A stretch of DNA of 64,000 bases from Paenibacillus_E qinlingensis (lineage in GTDB: Bacteria; Bacillota; Bacilli; Paenibacillales; NBRC-103111), in assembly GCF_028746185.1 (NCBI RefSeq), contig NZ_JAQIVH010000044.1, forward strand, positions 62,001 through 126,000, written 5' to 3'. Position 1 is the stretch's first letter, and each line of letters opens with the position of its first letter. The notes beneath the pieces are model-generated. The model did no database searches. It saw nothing but the letters and a program-made list of their open reading frames with translations, and was not told where the DNA came from. The position numbers and the translations under genes are program-made. Shown here piece by piece: positions 9,777-17,598 of this stretch.

Positions 9777-10598
9777 ATGCAGTTACTACGAGATTGGGAA
9801 CGTCTCAGCTTAAATCAAATCACAACGTCCAATTGGAGTTTGAAAGAGGCTGTGGAAGGGAGCGCAAGAGCAGGGATTCCTTGGATTGCTCCTTGGCGCC
9901 ATAAGGTTGCGGAGATCGGTTTAGCAGAAAGTAAGCGCATCATACGAGACGCCGGCTTACAAGTATCGAGTCTTTGTCGTGGCGGCATGTTTCCCGCTGC
10001 AACGGCTGCCGAACGCAAGGTTAAGCTTGATGATAACCGCCGTGCGGTCGAAGAAGCCGCCGAGTTAGGCACAGAGGTGCTGGTACTCGTGTGCGGACCA
10101 GCACCGGATCGTGACATTGACAGTGCCAGACAATGGGTTGCTGAAGGACTGGAACAACTCGTTCCGTTTGCGGAATCGCATGGGGTTAAACTCGGAATTG
10201 AACCACTTCATCCGATGTATGCAGCAGAGCGATCCGTCGTTGTGTCATTAGCGCAAGCGAATACCCTTGCTGAAAAATTTCTTCCCTCACAAGTTGGGGT
10301 TGTAGTTGATGTGTTCCATGTTTGGTGGGACCCCGCTCTGTACCAGCAAGTGGAAAGAGCAAGTGGACGTATCCTAGGTTTTCATGTATCAGACTGGATT
10401 GTCCCCACACCAGATTTGTTGCTGGGACGCGGAATGATGGGGGACGGGGTCATCGAGCTGCGCCGAATAAGGGCAGCTGTAGAAGCCGCAGGATATGCAG
10501 GGCCAATTGAAGTGGAAATTTTTAATCAAGCAATATGGGACCGTTCAGGCGACGAGGTGCTGGAACTGATGAAGAACCGTTATTTAGAGCATGTATAA
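9777..10598 (+). CDS. Sugar phosphate isomerase/epimerase, xylose-isomerase-like TIM barrel
   Basis: 273 residues of the AP-endonuclease-2/xylose-isomerase-like fold. Expected metal ligands appear in order: GIEPLHP (Glu near residue 141), VVDVFHVWWDP (Asp and His near 178-181), FHVSDW (His, Asp near 202) and IEVEIFN (Glu near 245). Such proteins isomerise, epimerise or beta-eliminate keto-sugars and usually sit beside Gfo/Idh/MocA dehydrogenases, as here. It is the third gene of the operon and is followed by a hairpin before the AraC gene. Confidence 0.85.
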   Translation: MQLLRDWERLSLNQITTSNWSLKEAVEGSARAGIPWIAPWRHKVAEIGLAESKRIIRDAGLQVSSLCRGGMFPAATAAERKVKLDDNRRAVEEAAELGTEVLVLVCGPAPDRDIDSARQWVAEGLEQLVPFAESHGVKLGIEPLHPMYAAERSVVVSLAQANTLAEKFLPSQVGVVVDVFHVWWDPALYQQVERASGRILGFHVSDWIVPTPDLLLGRGMMGDGVIELRRIRAAVEAAGYAGPIEVEIFNQAIWDRSGDEVLELMKNRYLEHV

Positions 10599-10620
10599 TC
10601 AGGAGGTGTTCGTTATAATA

Positions 10621-10652
10621 AGGATGAAGAGCGAGCAAATCGCTCCTCGTCC
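10621..10652 (+). terminator. Intercistronic hairpin
   Basis: GGATGAAGAGCGA pairs with TCGCTCCTCGTCC (two G-U pairs) around a short GCAAA loop, followed by GTTT only. Probably a partial terminator or processing stem lowering expression of the downstream regulator relative to the three enzymes. Confidence 0.5.
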
Positions 10653-10689
10653 TGTTTCGCTGTAAGAGTATTCTGGAGGTGCTGCGACC

Positions 10690-11484
10690 GTGAACGGTAT
10701 CCACTTGTACGAAAGTAAGCATACCGAGAGCTATAATATCCGCGTTCATTTTCATCATCATTATCAGTTATTGTACGTCATTGACGGGGAAGGCAGCATC
10801 CTGCTGGAAGGGGAATCACACCACATATCGGAACATTCGACGATTGTCATATTTCCGTACTCGAAGCACGCTGTTTCCTCCAATACACGTATGACCTTAT
10901 TGGTTTTATCATTTGATGAAGGAATGTTGGACGGCATGTTCACACCGTTAAACAAGGAGGATATTGGTTTTACAGGTTCGTTTTGTTGCAAACTTGCTCA
11001 TCTGCAAGCGAATGAAATCAAATTGCTGCTGCGAAAGCTTCTTTATGAAGAGAGACAGCAGGGGCTGTATCATGACTGGGCTATGCGTACGCATCTGAGC
11101 GAAATCTTATTGGGATTGTGCAGAGCACGACAGTCAGACTGTATGCAAGATGCGAATAGCCTCCGAGCGGAGAAAATTCGAAATTATATAGATAAGCATT
11201 ATTACGAGTCGCTGACAGCAGAGCAGTTGGCACAAAAGTTTGGAGTCAGCGCACGCTACTCGAATACGATATTCAAAGAACGCTATAAGCAGACGCCTAT
11301 CCAATATTTAAACGAGATTAGGCATAGCTTAGCTAAGAATCTGCTGGCTGAGACCGATATGAACATTGTTTCACTTTGCTTTGAGGTAGGTTACGAATCG
11401 TTGCCGACTTTTTACAGAAGTTTTAAACAATTAGCTCAAATGTCTCCAACCGCATTCCGTCAAATGAATCGGCGTGAACCTTGA
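10690..11484 (+). CDS. AraC family transcriptional regulator with cupin sensor domain
   Basis: 264 residues. N-terminal AraC-type cupin (HFHHHYQLLYVIDGEG near residue 18; HHISEHSTIVIFPY near 45) and C-terminal double helix-turn-helix (about 165-262: LTAEQLAQKFGVSARYSNTI, then IVSLCFEVGYESLPTFYRSFK). Start is GTG 10690 behind TGGAGGT; no better in-frame ATG exists. Embedded in the sugar-oxidation operon, so it likely senses that pathway's substrate or intermediate. Its 3' end is only 47 bp from the ferritin-like gene start. Confidence 0.9.
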   Translation: MNGIHLYESKHTESYNIRVHFHHHYQLLYVIDGEGSILLEGESHHISEHSTIVIFPYSKHAVSSNTRMTLLVLSFDEGMLDGMFTPLNKEDIGFTGSFCCKLAHLQANEIKLLLRKLLYEERQQGLYHDWAMRTHLSEILLGLCRARQSDCMQDANSLRAEKIRNYIDKHYYESLTAEQLAQKFGVSARYSNTIFKERYKQTPIQYLNEIRHSLAKNLLAETDMNIVSLCFEVGYESLPTFYRSFKQLAQMSPTAFRQMNRREP

Positions 11485-11531
11485 AATGTAATCGCTATCA
11501 TTCTATGAGATCGAAAAGGAGAGTGTTGCTT

Positions 11532-12767
11532 ATGAATGAAAATTTACGCGCTTATGTAGATCGTCGGGGACAAAAGGGGATGGATATTAGCAAATCCGTT
11601 GAGTTATTTAGGCGGTACGCTTATGTAGAGCAAAGCTGTATCAGAGCACTTGCCGGGTGGTTTCTTAAGTTGCCGAATTGGGAGACGAAGATTATACTCG
11701 GTTATCAACTTTATGCTCATGCAGAGCGGCTGAATGAACTCGGTACGCGTTTGGAAGAGTTGCGCGGCGGACGTCATCGTGATGCCAATATTGAGCCAGG
11801 GCTAGCACGGATTGGTAAAGAATTGGTTCATGCGCCAGACGATCACAGTTTTATTGCCGGTTTATCTTGGATGTTGGGCCATCTCGTGCATGTGTACAAA
11901 GAACATTTGGAGGTAGCAGATGCAAGTGCGAATGCACTGGAGATCCGAATCTTGCTTAGGTTACAAGTTGATGTGGAGAATGAGCTGCACTCCCTCCAAG
12001 AGTTAGAGAAGCAACAGTACGGGAATTCACAGGTGAATACAGTGCATTGGACACAATATTTGGAAGGGCTAATTGAAGAAGCCGGTGGCATAAGTGGATT
12101 AGGACTTCGTAGCGGGAAGAGCGTGAGCGCATTACGCCCAGAGAAGGCCCAGTTTGATTGGCCGTCACCAATGGTATTTGATGGCCGAATTGTTCATGCT
12201 GATTTGGGAAGTTATCAATCTAAGCTTGACTTGCCACTCAGAGATCGGTCGATAGGAGAATTTAAAGTTTATTTCAACGAGTTTTATGCTGCTGCCTTAC
12301 TGGCTACGATTATATATGATTCATGGAAATTAGATGCCCCTCGTCAATATTTCATGGATATCGCACATCATTTCTGGGACGAAGTCAGGCATGCGGAATT
12401 TGGGGCAATTCGCTTGCGTGAATTAGGCGTCGAGCCTTCGGTAGTCAATATGGTACTGTTTGATAATTCGCAAGGGTTGCCGTTGCTTCACCGGCTTTGT
12501 TATTTGACATTAGGACTTGAGGTTTATTTTATGCCACGCAAAAGTGTAAGGGTAAGATATTACGAGCAAGAAGGAGATGCACGTTCGCAGTTGTTTGCCG
12601 ATGTAGATTGGTCTGATGAGTCGAATCACGTTCGTTACGGAAAACAGTGGATGGATTATTTTCTCAAAGATGATGCCAGAACGATTGAGGACGTTCAGGA
12701 GGAAATTGCTAAATATATGGAAAATAATGTCAATAATGCGGTTGGAGGACAGAAGGTTCCATGGTAA
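11532..12767 (+). CDS. Ferritin-like domain protein of unknown function (two helical metal-binding-like halves)
   Basis: 411 residues, mostly helical. The N-terminal half carries LYAHAERLNELGTRLEEL and the C-terminal half HHFWDEVRHAEFGAIRLREL; each has the E/D-x-x-H or H-x-E pattern of ferritin-like carboxylate-bridged di-metal proteins, recalling DUF455-type sequences. It might act as an oxygenase, oxidase or metal-storage protein; I cannot assign a reaction. Start at ATG 11532 behind AAAGGAGAG; the frame extends upstream to 11481 but without a ribosome site. Its place between an AraC regulator and glycerate kinase in a catabolic operon is odd and may mean an oxygen-dependent step. Confidence 0.6.
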   Translation: MNENLRAYVDRRGQKGMDISKSVELFRRYAYVEQSCIRALAGWFLKLPNWETKIILGYQLYAHAERLNELGTRLEELRGGRHRDANIEPGLARIGKELVHAPDDHSFIAGLSWMLGHLVHVYKEHLEVADASANALEIRILLRLQVDVENELHSLQELEKQQYGNSQVNTVHWTQYLEGLIEEAGGISGLGLRSGKSVSALRPEKAQFDWPSPMVFDGRIVHADLGSYQSKLDLPLRDRSIGEFKVYFNEFYAAALLATIIYDSWKLDAPRQYFMDIAHHFWDEVRHAEFGAIRLRELGVEPSVVNMVLFDNSQGLPLLHRLCYLTLGLEVYFMPRKSVRVRYYEQEGDARSQLFADVDWSDESNHVRYGKQWMDYFLKDDARTIEDVQEEIAKYMENNVNNAVGGQKVPW

Positions 12768-12823
12768 ACGATGCAAGGTTCCCGTGAGAAATGGATGTCG
12801 TGTGCCTAGGAGGCGAGAACGGT

Positions 12824-12976
12824 ATGGATTCAGATTTCATTTGTCAATTCTTGTTTTGGCAAGAAGATGAGGAACAAACTGCCAGTGAAAACCGAGGGAA
12901 TTACTGGAAAGATATCTGGAGAGATCTGTTTGGAAAACATGGGAGAGACGAAGATGAAGATCGTTATAGCGACTGA
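12824..12976 (+). CDS. Candidate 50-residue small protein overlapping the glycerate kinase start
   Basis: ATG 12824 lies 10 bp after a perfect AGGAGG (12808-12813). The encoded 50 residues are acidic and Trp-containing (starts MDSDFICQF, ends GRDEDEDRYSD), and the frame overlaps the start of the glycerate kinase gene by 23 bp, an arrangement used for translational coupling. I recognise no family. It may be a real small protein or only a coupling device. Confidence 0.35.
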   Translation: MDSDFICQFLFWQEDEEQTASENRGNYWKDIWRDLFGKHGRDEDEDRYSD

Positions 12977-14096
12977 TTCATTTAAAGGCAGTATTTCGAG
13001 TGTGGAGGGAAGCCTTGCGATAGCTGCTGGTGTCAGGGATGTCGTGCCCCATGCTGAAGTCGTTACTTTCCCTCTTGCCGATGGTGGAGAGGGGACTGTT
13101 CAAGCACTTATTCATGCGACAGCTGGAAGTTTCATCTCCCTTGATGTGACAGGCCCCATGCAAGAAAAGGTGAATGCTGTGTACGGTATTATGGATGACA
13201 GCAAAACCGCAGTCATTGAAGTAGCGCAAGCATGCGGCCTTTCCTTAATTCCGACAGATCAAAGGAATCCGCTGCTTTCCACCTCTTATGGCGTAGGTGA
13301 ACTTATATCGGATGCGATTGGTAGAGGCTGTCTTCATTTCATTATTGGACTTGGCGGGAGCGCAACGAATGATGCAGGAGTAGGTATGCTGCAAGCCCTT
13401 GGGTATCGATTTCTAAACAGGGAAGGAAAGGAAATTGGGTTTGGAGGGAAATGGTTACGAGATATACGGTCCATCGATGAAAGTAAAGCGAATCCGACTT
13501 TGGCCCAGTGTACCTTTCGAGTAGCTTGTGACGTGAACAATCCACTTTATGGGGAAAATGGCGCCGCATACGTCTTCGGACCACAGAAGGGTGCCGATTC
13601 GCAAATGGTTCGAGAACTTGATCAGGGCTTGAAGCATTTTGCGGAGGTTGTTCTGAACGAGAGAGGCAAAGACATTCAGCAAATTGCCGGGGCAGGGGCC
13701 GCAGGAGGATTAGGGGGCGCATTTGCAGGCTTACTTCATGGAAGTCTTGAATCGGGGATCGAACTTATATTGGACGCGAACAAATTCAAAGAGACTTTGA
13801 AGGGAACTGATTTAATCATCACAGGAGAAGGCAAATTGGATGAACAAACGTTAATGGGGAAGGCTTTATCGGGCCTTGCTCATCATGCGCAAGAACACAG
13901 CATCCCGATGATTGTATTGGCAGGCAGCGTGCCAGTCAACACATCTTACATGCATAGTGTCGGCATTACGTCTTGCTTTTCAGTTGTGAATCAACCCATG
14001 TCACTTGAACAAGCGATGGATGTCAGAACAACAGGGACGTGTCTGCAATTTACGACAAATCAATTGCTTAGACTCATCCGAGCATTTCAGACATAA
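12954..14096 (+). CDS. glxK: Glycerate kinase (GlxK/GarK family)
   Basis: 380 residues, the usual family length. It opens with KIVIATDSFKGSISS and contains PLADGGEGT (near 38-46), FIIGLGGSATNDAG (near 130), GAAGGLGGAF (near 245) and ITGEGKLDEQT (near 285), the signature motifs of this family. It phosphorylates D-glycerate (to 2- or 3-phosphoglycerate depending on subfamily), feeding the operon's product into lower glycolysis. Start is ATG 12954 with GGGAGAG upstream; the frame opens earlier at 12867 but that extension is not conserved-looking. Last gene of the operon, followed by a perfect bidirectional terminator. Confidence 0.93.
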   Translation: MKIVIATDSFKGSISSVEGSLAIAAGVRDVVPHAEVVTFPLADGGEGTVQALIHATAGSFISLDVTGPMQEKVNAVYGIMDDSKTAVIEVAQACGLSLIPTDQRNPLLSTSYGVGELISDAIGRGCLHFIIGLGGSATNDAGVGMLQALGYRFLNREGKEIGFGGKWLRDIRSIDESKANPTLAQCTFRVACDVNNPLYGENGAAYVFGPQKGADSQMVRELDQGLKHFAEVVLNERGKDIQQIAGAGAAGGLGGAFAGLLHGSLESGIELILDANKFKETLKGTDLIITGEGKLDEQTLMGKALSGLAHHAQEHSIPMIVLAGSVPVNTSYMHSVGITSCFSVVNQPMSLEQAMDVRTTGTCLQFTTNQLLRLIRAFQT

Positions 14097-14121
14097 ATAG
14101 ATAGCCAGTCATGATAGATAT

Positions 14122-14157
14122 AAGGGCTTACACAGCAAACACTGTGTAAGCCCTTTT
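14122..14157. terminator. Bidirectional terminator between convergent genes
   Basis: Perfect 14-bp stem AAGGGCTTACACAG / CTGTGTAAGCCCTT with a 6-base loop, flanked by TTTT on the plus side and A/T on the other; the minus-strand gene ends at 14160. Confidence 0.9.
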
Positions 14158-14159
14158 CC

Positions 14160-16406
14160 TCATGTCCCGTTCCTATACTCGGCGGGTGTAATGCCCGTAT
14201 ACTTTTTAAACACTTTATAGAAGTAGGTACTGTTGTTGTACCCAGTTTTCTGCGAAATTTCTTCAATGGAGTCATGCGTTGTGGAAAGAAATTCCTTCGC
14301 ACGATCTATCCGATATTCATTCAGATAATCAGGAATGGATTGTGCTGTCAGTTTTTTAAATATACGACCCAAATAAGCGGGGGACATATCAATAAGTTCG
14401 GCTATTTTAAAGAGAGACAATTCTCGGTCCGCATAGTGCTGTTGAATAATTTTATCCACGGAAGCGACAAGGTTGTCATGCTTGGAACCCTTTCTGTCCT
14501 TCAAACCAGCGCAGATACATTCAATTAACTCATTGAAATGATTGCGGACGTCCTGCAAGGTCTCCAACTTATGAAGTTGCTGGACGAAATTCGTGAAATC
14601 ATAGTTGAAAGAAAGACCGGAGCTTTTCTCTAAATTAATGGCAGTTGTCGAGATCGAATAGGCCAATTGATGGAAAAGCATCGTATAGACAATGTAAGAT
14701 TGATAATCCGTTGCAGTGAGAATATCATTGAACCATTTCCTCGTCTCATCTGCTTTCCCCAGCTTGAGCGTTTCGAGCATGTTATTCTCCAGGGCAACAG
14801 GATGAACAAATGCCAGTTGCGAAAGTTGCGGAACATGGGAAGCTTGTAGAATACTACGGTAGCCGAAGACGAATTTATTATCAAGCAATTGTACGGTTTC
14901 TTTGTAAAGATCGGAAATTTCAAATACATTATCGCCAACTTCACTGATGGCAATGCTCATAGATAGATTTAGATAGGCCTGAATTGATTCTTGCACACGT
15001 AAAGCCAGTTCACGAAGCGGGAGATTCTCTTCAAAATCGCCATTCAGAAGCACGGCTACGTTTTTCTCATCCATATCAATACATTCACATTTGCCATAGC
15101 TCCCGAATATCTCAGTTGCAATATTCATCGTAGCATATTTAAGAAGAGAGCGATCTTCAAAGTTGTATTGTTTGGAAAATTGATCGAAATGATCTATGGT
15201 GAGCAGGATAACCATGAAATCACGATATGGGTCAACACGGATATCAAACTCTTTTAGTTTGGTTTCGATATCGGTAACGCGCTTAGAGCTGCTATCCCAA
15301 ATCAATCGCCGCAAAAATTCCTGTTTCAATTTAAACTGATTGTTTCGTTTCTCATTGGTCAGAAAATTAATATTGGAAATTACTTTATCGATTGGTTTAT
15401 GTAAGGATTTGGAGATGACATAGGAGACTGTCAATCCTACTAATAATAGAATGGAACAAACAACAAGGACGTTCTTCTTCATGACTTCGATTTTCCCCAT
15501 GATGGTATCGTAAGGAAGAACACGTATGAACGTCCATCCCGATTGATCATGCTTGGAAAAGACGACAAGGGACTTCTTCCCCTCCACATCTCCTACGAAA
15601 TAATCGGAGGATTGCTTGGTGGAAGCGGTTAACACCTTCTGGATGTAAGAGCGGTCATTTAAATCGGAAAGAAAAGGCATAGTTTCTGTGCTAGTTACCG
15701 CTTTGCCATGACTATCAATAATAAATGTTGAGCCCGTTTTGTCGGTATCCAAGCTCATGATGGCTTCTTTCATCCAACGCTCAGATACATTAAGCATAAT
15801 AACATTGTCTAGATCCTTGGCTGGTCCTTGTAAATCATAAAATACGAACGTGTACACATTCGCGGTCTTTTCAACACCCAAGAACGGAGTTTCAATCTGG
15901 ATCGTCCGCGGGATTGGAGCAAGTCGCTTATACAAGGAAAAGTTTTCAATAAAATTGACCGCCTCTGGATCTGAGAAATGATCAATGCTTTGAATCGCAT
16001 TCATAGATGATTGCGAAGTGGTATAGACCGTTTTGGAGTTCTTACTATAAATGTAAATGGAATGAAAGAAATAACTGACATTCATATAAGTGCTTAATCG
16101 ACTGAGCGCATTAGTCGTGTCTAGCGTGTTAGGTGCCGTATAGTGCAATAGCTTATCGAACTGTGGGTCCGCATATATCTGAATGGCATAATTTGTCGAA
16201 CTTTCAATCATAGATTTGGCACTATAACTAGATTGTGAAAGGCTGCTTTTCTCGGAAGCATAAATATTAGAGAGAGCGATTTTCTCGAAATTAGCGTACA
16301 GAGCGAAAGACAGCGTAACAATCGTTACAATAATGCAAATGATGAGCGAGAGAAAAATATTGGCATATAACTTCTTCGAGGTGCGAGCTTCTGTAATTTT
16401 CTTCAA
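14160..16406 (-). CDS. Membrane-tethered AraC-type regulator with extracellular Cache-like sensor
   Basis: 748 residues. TM helix at about 16-37, an extracellular dCache-like domain (about 40-300, with the GWTFIRVLPYDTI end motif), TM at about 308-330, a HAMP-like stretch, a middle cytoplasmic domain (about 370-560, GGDEF-like without the GGDEF loop) and a C-terminal AraC HTH (about 645-746: SLFKIAELIDMSPAYLGRIF; IEEISQKTGYNNSTYFYKVF). This is the YtdP/YesS-like one-component design that couples external sugar sensing to DNA binding. Divergently transcribed from the importer starting at 16644, which it very probably activates; the gap holds a 28-bp palindrome that could be its operator. Confidence 0.88.
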   Translation of the reverse strand: MKKITEARTSKKLYANIFLSLIICIIVTIVTLSFALYANFEKIALSNIYASEKSSLSQSSYSAKSMIESSTNYAIQIYADPQFDKLLHYTAPNTLDTTNALSRLSTYMNVSYFFHSIYIYSKNSKTVYTTSQSSMNAIQSIDHFSDPEAVNFIENFSLYKRLAPIPRTIQIETPFLGVEKTANVYTFVFYDLQGPAKDLDNVIMLNVSERWMKEAIMSLDTDKTGSTFIIDSHGKAVTSTETMPFLSDLNDRSYIQKVLTASTKQSSDYFVGDVEGKKSLVVFSKHDQSGWTFIRVLPYDTIMGKIEVMKKNVLVVCSILLLVGLTVSYVISKSLHKPIDKVISNINFLTNEKRNNQFKLKQEFLRRLIWDSSSKRVTDIETKLKEFDIRVDPYRDFMVILLTIDHFDQFSKQYNFEDRSLLKYATMNIATEIFGSYGKCECIDMDEKNVAVLLNGDFEENLPLRELALRVQESIQAYLNLSMSIAISEVGDNVFEISDLYKETVQLLDNKFVFGYRSILQASHVPQLSQLAFVHPVALENNMLETLKLGKADETRKWFNDILTATDYQSYIVYTMLFHQLAYSISTTAINLEKSSGLSFNYDFTNFVQQLHKLETLQDVRNHFNELIECICAGLKDRKGSKHDNLVASVDKIIQQHYADRELSLFKIAELIDMSPAYLGRIFKKLTAQSIPDYLNEYRIDRAKEFLSTTHDSIEEISQKTGYNNSTYFYKVFKKYTGITPAEYRNGT

Positions 16407-16448
16407 ATGTCATTGCTCCTTCATTTTACATGATCCATGTACACATTA

Positions 16449-16454
16449 TTATAA
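16449..16454 (-). promoter_or_regulatory. Possible -10 element for the membrane AraC gene
   Basis: On the minus strand TATAAT occurs here, 17 bp from TTACGC upstream (weak -35). It is about 45 bp from the start codon of the leftward regulator. Confidence 0.35.
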
Positions 16455-16494
16455 TGATAATCACAATATTGCGTAAGTCTATTCGCAAAAAGTA

Positions 16495-16522
16495 TACAGA
16501 TGTACAAATTTGTATAGCTGTA
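16495..16522. promoter_or_regulatory. 28-bp near-perfect palindrome, candidate operator
   Basis: Symmetric about AAATTT, with outer arms TACAG/CTGTA and inner TACAAATTTGTA; 24 of 28 positions obey the dyad. It lies midway in the divergent intergenic region. A related half-site AGTATACA occurs at 16491-16498 and again near 16559. Likely target of the adjacent AraC-type regulator or another repressor. Confidence 0.6.
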
Positions 16523-16643
16523 TTTCTCAAAAATGTTGAGTGTTTTCAAGGGATTGTGAAGTATACAACAAATTGTGACATGAGCTAGGATAAGAGTAGG
16601 AAACCGGTCATCCTAAAACACATCTGAGAGATGGAGGGTCTGC

Positions 16644-17534
16644 ATGGAGAGTAAACATACTATAGAGAAATATACATTTAACATCGTCGGATACTTAATG
16701 ATTATGGCATTCGCTGCCCTGTGTGCTATCCCATTTATCATGATTATTATGGGATCATTTACAGAGGAGTCAGAGATCGTAAAACATGGTTATCGATTGT
16801 TCCCGCAAATGTTTTCGACAGAAGCGTATTCCTTCATACTTAAGAATCCAAAGCAAATACTGAATGCGTATAAGATTACGCTTTTGGTAACCATAGTAGG
16901 TACGATTATTGGCTTGTTTCTTTCGGCGATGACGGCTTACGTGCTGCAAAGGAAAGATTTTACGTATCGCAATGTGATTTCCTTCTACTTCTTTTTCACC
17001 ACTTTGTTTTCTGGTGGGTTAGTTCCTTGGTATATCTTGATTGTCAAATACTTGGGCTTCAAGGATTCCATTCTTGCCTTGATTGTACCGTTGTTGTTGA
17101 ATGTATTTTACATCATTATATTAAGAAGCTTCATTAGTTCAACAATCCCAGATGCCATTAGTGAATCAGCGAAAATAGATGGAGCAGGCGATTTCCGAAT
17201 TTTCATTTCTGTAATCTTGCCACTGCTTAAACCAGCACTTGCCACAATTGGTCTATTCATTGCGCTGAATTATTGGAATGACTGGTACCATGCAACTTTG
17301 TTTGTAAATAAGGAGAATTTGTTCCCACTGCAGTATTTCTTGTACAAAATATTAAATAGTATTACGTTCTCCAACTCTTCCGTTGCCGCACAAGGCTCGG
17401 TCGTCATGGATACACCGAAGGAATCGTTTAAGCTTGCTATGACTGTCGTGGCAACAGGTCCTATCATTTTATTGTATCCATTTGTGCAAAAATACTTTAT
17501 TCAAGGAATTACGATTGGCTCTGTAAAAGGGTGA
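16644..17534 (+). CDS. Carbohydrate ABC transporter permease (LplC/YtcP type)
   Basis: 296 residues, six predicted TM helices. The EAA loop ESAKIDGAGDFRIFISVILPLLKPA (near residue 175) contacts the ATPase; the C-terminus ends in GSVKG, typical of LplC proteins. First gene of an importer in the order LplC, binding protein, LplB, which is unusual because LplB normally precedes LplC. No ATP-binding gene is nearby; such systems use a shared MsmX-like ATPase. Ribosome site GATGGAGGG. Confidence 0.9.
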   Translation: MESKHTIEKYTFNIVGYLMIMAFAALCAIPFIMIIMGSFTEESEIVKHGYRLFPQMFSTEAYSFILKNPKQILNAYKITLLVTIVGTIIGLFLSAMTAYVLQRKDFTYRNVISFYFFFTTLFSGGLVPWYILIVKYLGFKDSILALIVPLLLNVFYIIILRSFISSTIPDAISESAKIDGAGDFRIFISVILPLLKPALATIGLFIALNYWNDWYHATLFVNKENLFPLQYFLYKILNSITFSNSSVAAQGSVVMDTPKESFKLAMTVVATGPIILLYPFVQKYFIQGITIGSVKG

Positions 17535-17598
17535 ATCCGGTTGATGCCGGTTTATCATATGACTTCAAGTATAATGAGAGTAAGGGGAGGATTTATCA

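Noticed and set aside
13342..13722. Long antisense frame within glycerate kinase
   Set aside because: The sense strand carries all glycerate kinase motifs; the antisense frame has no ribosome site or known motif.
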